From Lachnospiraceae bacterium (GTDB lineage Bacteria > Bacillota > Clostridia > Lachnospirales > Lachnospiraceae), in contig JAFSRL010000142.1 in NCBI GenBank assembly GCA_017446125.1, positions 1 through 5,502 of the forward strand: a stretch of DNA of 5,502 nucleotides. Reading direction: 5' to 3'. Within the stretch, counting starts at the first letter, position 1, and each line of letters begins with the position of its first letter. A program made the position numbers and the translations under genes. Below, piece after piece: positions 3,624 through 5,502 of this stretch. The notes beneath the pieces were generated by a model that saw only the letters and a list, made by a program, of their open reading frames with translations, ran no database searches and was not told the DNA's origin.

Positions 3624-5387
3624 ATGTTAGAAGTAGTATATGCAATTACGGGGAAATTAAGAAAGGTGATCAGAAGAGTTCTGCCGGCTTGCGGTCTTGT
3701 GGCTGTGATGTCGGTCGTTCTGGTTGTCAACGGGGTGTACGCGAACACAATCGTGGAACCGTACGTCGCCGTAACAAGCGGGCTTAGGGCATTCACGGAA
3801 CCCGCGGACGCAGGAAGGACCGAAACGGCGCAGGAAATTGCGCTTGCGATGATTGGAACGTCTGTCGATGAGGAGCAACAGGCGGGCGCGGTGGCCGGAA
3901 CCGAACGGAATAACGCGGCACTCACAATCCGTGCGTCAGGGGTGGATCCTGAGGCCGGTGTTTTGGGTGTCAATCGTGTGAATGATGTGAATGCTGCCGC
4001 AGGGGAGAACGACGCGGACGGCATTCTTGTCGCGCGTGCGGATATCGCGAAGGATATCGTTGTCGCGGCATTCGGGGACACGCAGAATCCGGAGGACGCA
4101 TCGGATGACGATGCGGGACAGGCGCCTTCGGCGAACGCCGGAAATGCTGACGCAGGTGATGGCGGAAGCGGCAGCACGGGTGATAACGGAAACGGCGGTG
4201 GTTCCGGTGATGGCGGTAACGGCGGCGAGGAACGCGCGGCGGATCCGGATCCCACAACGGACCCGGTCAATCCCGATCCGGTGGAAATTCCGTTGGAAAT
4301 CAAGTTAAGCGAAGTCCGCGATATGGGCGATTTCGTTTATATCATCTACGACGTTCAGGGCAAGTTTGAGGAGGTCGCCGCGGCCGGCGTGTTTGTCAAC
4401 GGAACGATGTTGAACGTTCTGCCCGGCATGGACGCGAACGGCGTATTGTACTTCAGGGTGGACAAGACCTTAATCGCGGGCGCGGAGGAGTTTACGCTTG
4501 CGGTCATCGTGAATAAGAAGGACGAAGAGGGCAATGTGACGCAGGAATACCGCGAGGACGCGTTTGCGATTCCGGAGGCAGTACGCGTTCCGGCGACACC
4601 CGACCCGGCACAGGGCGGCACGCAGGCCACACAAGATCCCGTGACGACGCCGGAGATTAAGTTTGCTATCGCGGCTTCTGACATTACAAGTGCGAACTGC
4701 TTCATCGAGTACAAGATTGAGGGCGAGGTGAAGGACGCGACGAAGCTGCGCATGACAATCTGGGGCAAGCACTACTACGCGACGTATGACCCGGCGACGG
4801 GCATTGCAAGATTTGAATGGACAAAGGAGAACCTGTTTAACCAGACACCGGTCGTGATGCACTTCGAGGTGGAGGTGGTTGATTCCGCGGGCAACACACA
4901 GACCGTGACCTACGACCGCACGCACCGCGTCAGCGGCGGCACTGAGATGCCGGAGGAATTCCGGGCGCTCTTAGACGATGATATGAATTACATCGGACCG
5001 GTGGATCCCGAGCCCGGCGATCCTGCGGACCCTGCAGACCCGGCGGCGACGAACGATCCTGCGGATCCTGCGGACCCGGCGACGACAGACCCTGCTGATC
5101 CTGCGGACCCGGCAGCGACGACAGATCCCACGGACCCTGCGGATCCTGCAGCGACAACAGACCCTGCTGATCCTGCGGGTGCAACAGACCCTGCTGATCC
5201 TGCAGGTGCAACAAATCCTGCGGACCCGGCGGGCGCAGCAGACCCGGCGGCACCGGCACCGGCTGCAAATAATCCGGCAACCCCGGCAGATCCGGCGGCA
5301 CCGGCAGGAAGCACGGACCCGGAACCTGCGGGAAACACGGACCCGGACCCGTCTGAACCCTCAGGGAATACGGACCCGGAACCGTAA
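3624..5387 (+). CDS. Exported protein with two Ig-like repeats and Asp-Pro-Ala repeat tail, function unknown
   Basis: I do not recognise this 587-residue protein. The N-terminus is a signal peptide: basic residues at 11-18 (KLRKVIRR), a hydrophobic core at about 19-38 and a probable cleavage site VYA|NT after Ala40. Residues 41-170 are acidic and Ala-rich without a known motif. Residues 175-220 are a Gly/Ser/Asp linker passing into a DP-rich spacer. Two beta-rich domains follow, at about 222-317 and 343-436. They align with each other: IIYDVQG against IEYKIEG, a central NG/WG turn, then GVLYF against GIARF. They end in EGNVTQEYRED and AGNTQTVTYDRT. This suggests an internal duplication of an Ig/fibronectin-like fold. 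Residues 459-587 are a Pro/Asp/Ala/Thr repeat tail ending in DPEP. There is no LPXTG motif, C-terminal membrane anchor or lipobox, and no catalytic motif was found. A surface stalk or matrix/adhesion role is inference. An in-frame GTG at 3666 (residue 15) is a possible alternative start that keeps the signal peptide. Confidence 0.85.
   Translation: MLEVVYAITGKLRKVIRRVLPACGLVAVMSVVLVVNGVYANTIVEPYVAVTSGLRAFTEPADAGRTETAQEIALAMIGTSVDEEQQAGAVAGTERNNAALTIRASGVDPEAGVLGVNRVNDVNAAAGENDADGILVARADIAKDIVVAAFGDTQNPEDASDDDAGQAPSANAGNADAGDGGSGSTGDNGNGGGSGDGGNGGEERAADPDPTTDPVNPDPVEIPLEIKLSEVRDMGDFVYIIYDVQGKFEEVAAAGVFVNGTMLNVLPGMDANGVLYFRVDKTLIAGAEEFTLAVIVNKKDEEGNVTQEYREDAFAIPEAVRVPATPDPAQGGTQATQDPVTTPEIKFAIAASDITSANCFIEYKIEGEVKDATKLRMTIWGKHYYATYDPATGIARFEWTKENLFNQTPVVMHFEVEVVDSAGNTQTVTYDRTHRVSGGTEMPEEFRALLDDDMNYIGPVDPEPGDPADPADPAATNDPADPADPATTDPADPADPAATTDPTDPADPAATTDPADPAGATDPADPAGATNPADPAGAADPAAPAPAANNPATPADPAAPAGSTDPEPAGNTDPDPSEPSGNTDPEP
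5019..5240 (+). repeat. In-frame tandem repeats encoding Asp-Pro-Ala units
   Basis: Codons 466-539 encode two related unit types. Four units of 11-12 residues have the form DPADPADPAATT (466-477, 478-488, 489-500, 501-512). Three units of 9 residues have the form DPADPAGAT (513-521, 522-530, 531-539). All lengths are multiples of three bases, so unit gain or loss keeps the frame. The copies differ at synonymous sites (GAT/GAC, CCT/CCG, GCG/GCA). The last residues add three GxTDPxP motifs (562-568, 570-576, 581-587). Confidence 0.9.
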
Positions 5388-5403
5388 ATCAACGAAACTT
5401 TCG

Positions 5404-5431
5404 AAGGAGGCGCTACGGCGCCTCCTTTTTT
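5404..5431 (+). terminator. Rho-independent terminator of the exported-protein gene
   Basis: The stem AAGGAGGCGC (5404-5413) pairs perfectly with GCGCCTCCTT (5418-5427) around the loop TACG (5414-5417). C(UACG)G is a member of the very stable UNCG tetraloop class. Six T's run from 5426 to 5431. It lies 16 bases after the TAA stop and probably ends the whole transcript, since no other strong terminator is seen in the window. Confidence 0.92.
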
Positions 5432-5444
5432 CGTGAGCCAAAGA

Positions 5445-5502
5445 TGACAATGGGGACGGTTCTAAATGTCACCAGCTTCCCATGGTGACATTTAGAACCG
5501 TC
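5445..5502. repeat. REP-like inverted pair, family A relative, cut by window end
   Basis: GACGGTTCTAAATGTCACC (5455-5473) is perfectly complementary to 5484-5502. One further A-T pair (5474/5483) closes an 8-base loop. The left unit reads TGACA, ATG, GGGACGGT and ends in TGTCACC. That is the same plan as the copies at 953-984 and 1094-1126 (TGACA, GGGACAGT, TGTCACC). The right arm continues past the window, probably to the complement of 5445-5454. It lies 13 bases after the terminator, the common place for such elements. Confidence 0.85.

Noticed and set aside
3681..3692. LPAC (residues 20-23) as a lipobox in the exported protein.
   Set aside because: The hydrophobic core lies after, not before, the Cys, and a good VYA|NT signal peptidase I site follows.
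3596..4303. Long open frame on the - strand (235 codons, Ser/Pro/Ala-rich).
   Set aside because: It is a shadow of the GC-rich exported-protein gene; low-complexity translation, no motif and no promoter or ribosome binding site support.
5019..5240. Tandem DNA repeats as CRISPR or non-coding satellite.
   Set aside because: The repeats keep the reading frame, vary at synonymous positions and encode a coherent protein tail.
4988..5392. Open frame on the - strand with Gly-Ser-Ala repeats.
   Set aside because: It is the antisense reading of the Asp-Pro-Ala repeat tract, which stays open because the repeat has no stops on that strand.

Overview
The window looks like a chromosomal segment of a low-redundancy, fairly GC-rich Bacillota, most likely a Clostridia/Lachnospiraceae-type bacterium. 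The reasons are the gene order ecfA1-ecfA2-ecfT-truA, strong Shine-Dalgarno sites, TATAAT-type -10 boxes, and two families of short palindromic intergenic repeats of a kind I associate with Clostridia. The genus cannot be fixed from the sequence. All genes lie on the + strand.

Layout. Positions 1-117 hold the tail of a palindromic repeat, then an AT-rich region with tandem promoter-like and inverted-repeat motifs. Positions 118-957 encode EcfA1. Positions 953-1126 form a compact mosaic of two palindromic repeat families placed between the two ATPase genes. Positions 1141-1989 encode EcfA2, 1974-2789 EcfT (TTG start, 16-nt overlap with ecfA2) and 2789-3589 TruA (1-nt overlap with ecfT). After a 34-nt gap, 3624-5387 encodes an unrecognised exported protein. 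It has a signal peptide, an acidic and Gly-rich linker, two tandem beta-rich (Ig-like) domains that look like duplicates of each other, and a long Asp-Pro-Ala repeat tail. A strong intrinsic terminator with a UACG loop follows at 5404-5431. The window ends inside a large inverted repeat related to the repeats at 953-984 and 1094-1126.

How the genes work together. EcfA1, EcfA2 and EcfT form the shared energising module of a group II energy-coupling factor (ECF) vitamin transporter. Interchangeable S-components, encoded elsewhere, dock on it. truA (tRNA pseudouridine synthase) is its usual co-transcribed neighbour in Bacillota. In many Bacillota the next genes would be rplM-rpsI. Here that place is taken by the exported repeat protein, so this point is a synteny break.

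The ECF and truA genes are ordinary and confidently called. What deserves a second look is the nested repeat mosaic inside the ECF operon, including a possible 6-bp target duplication and a possible structural effect on the ecfA2 ribosome binding site. The exported two-domain Asp-Pro repeat protein, the near-leaderless arrangement of two genes and the tandem motif block upstream of ecfA1 are also of interest. I did not find convincing evidence of an entirely new multi-gene system.
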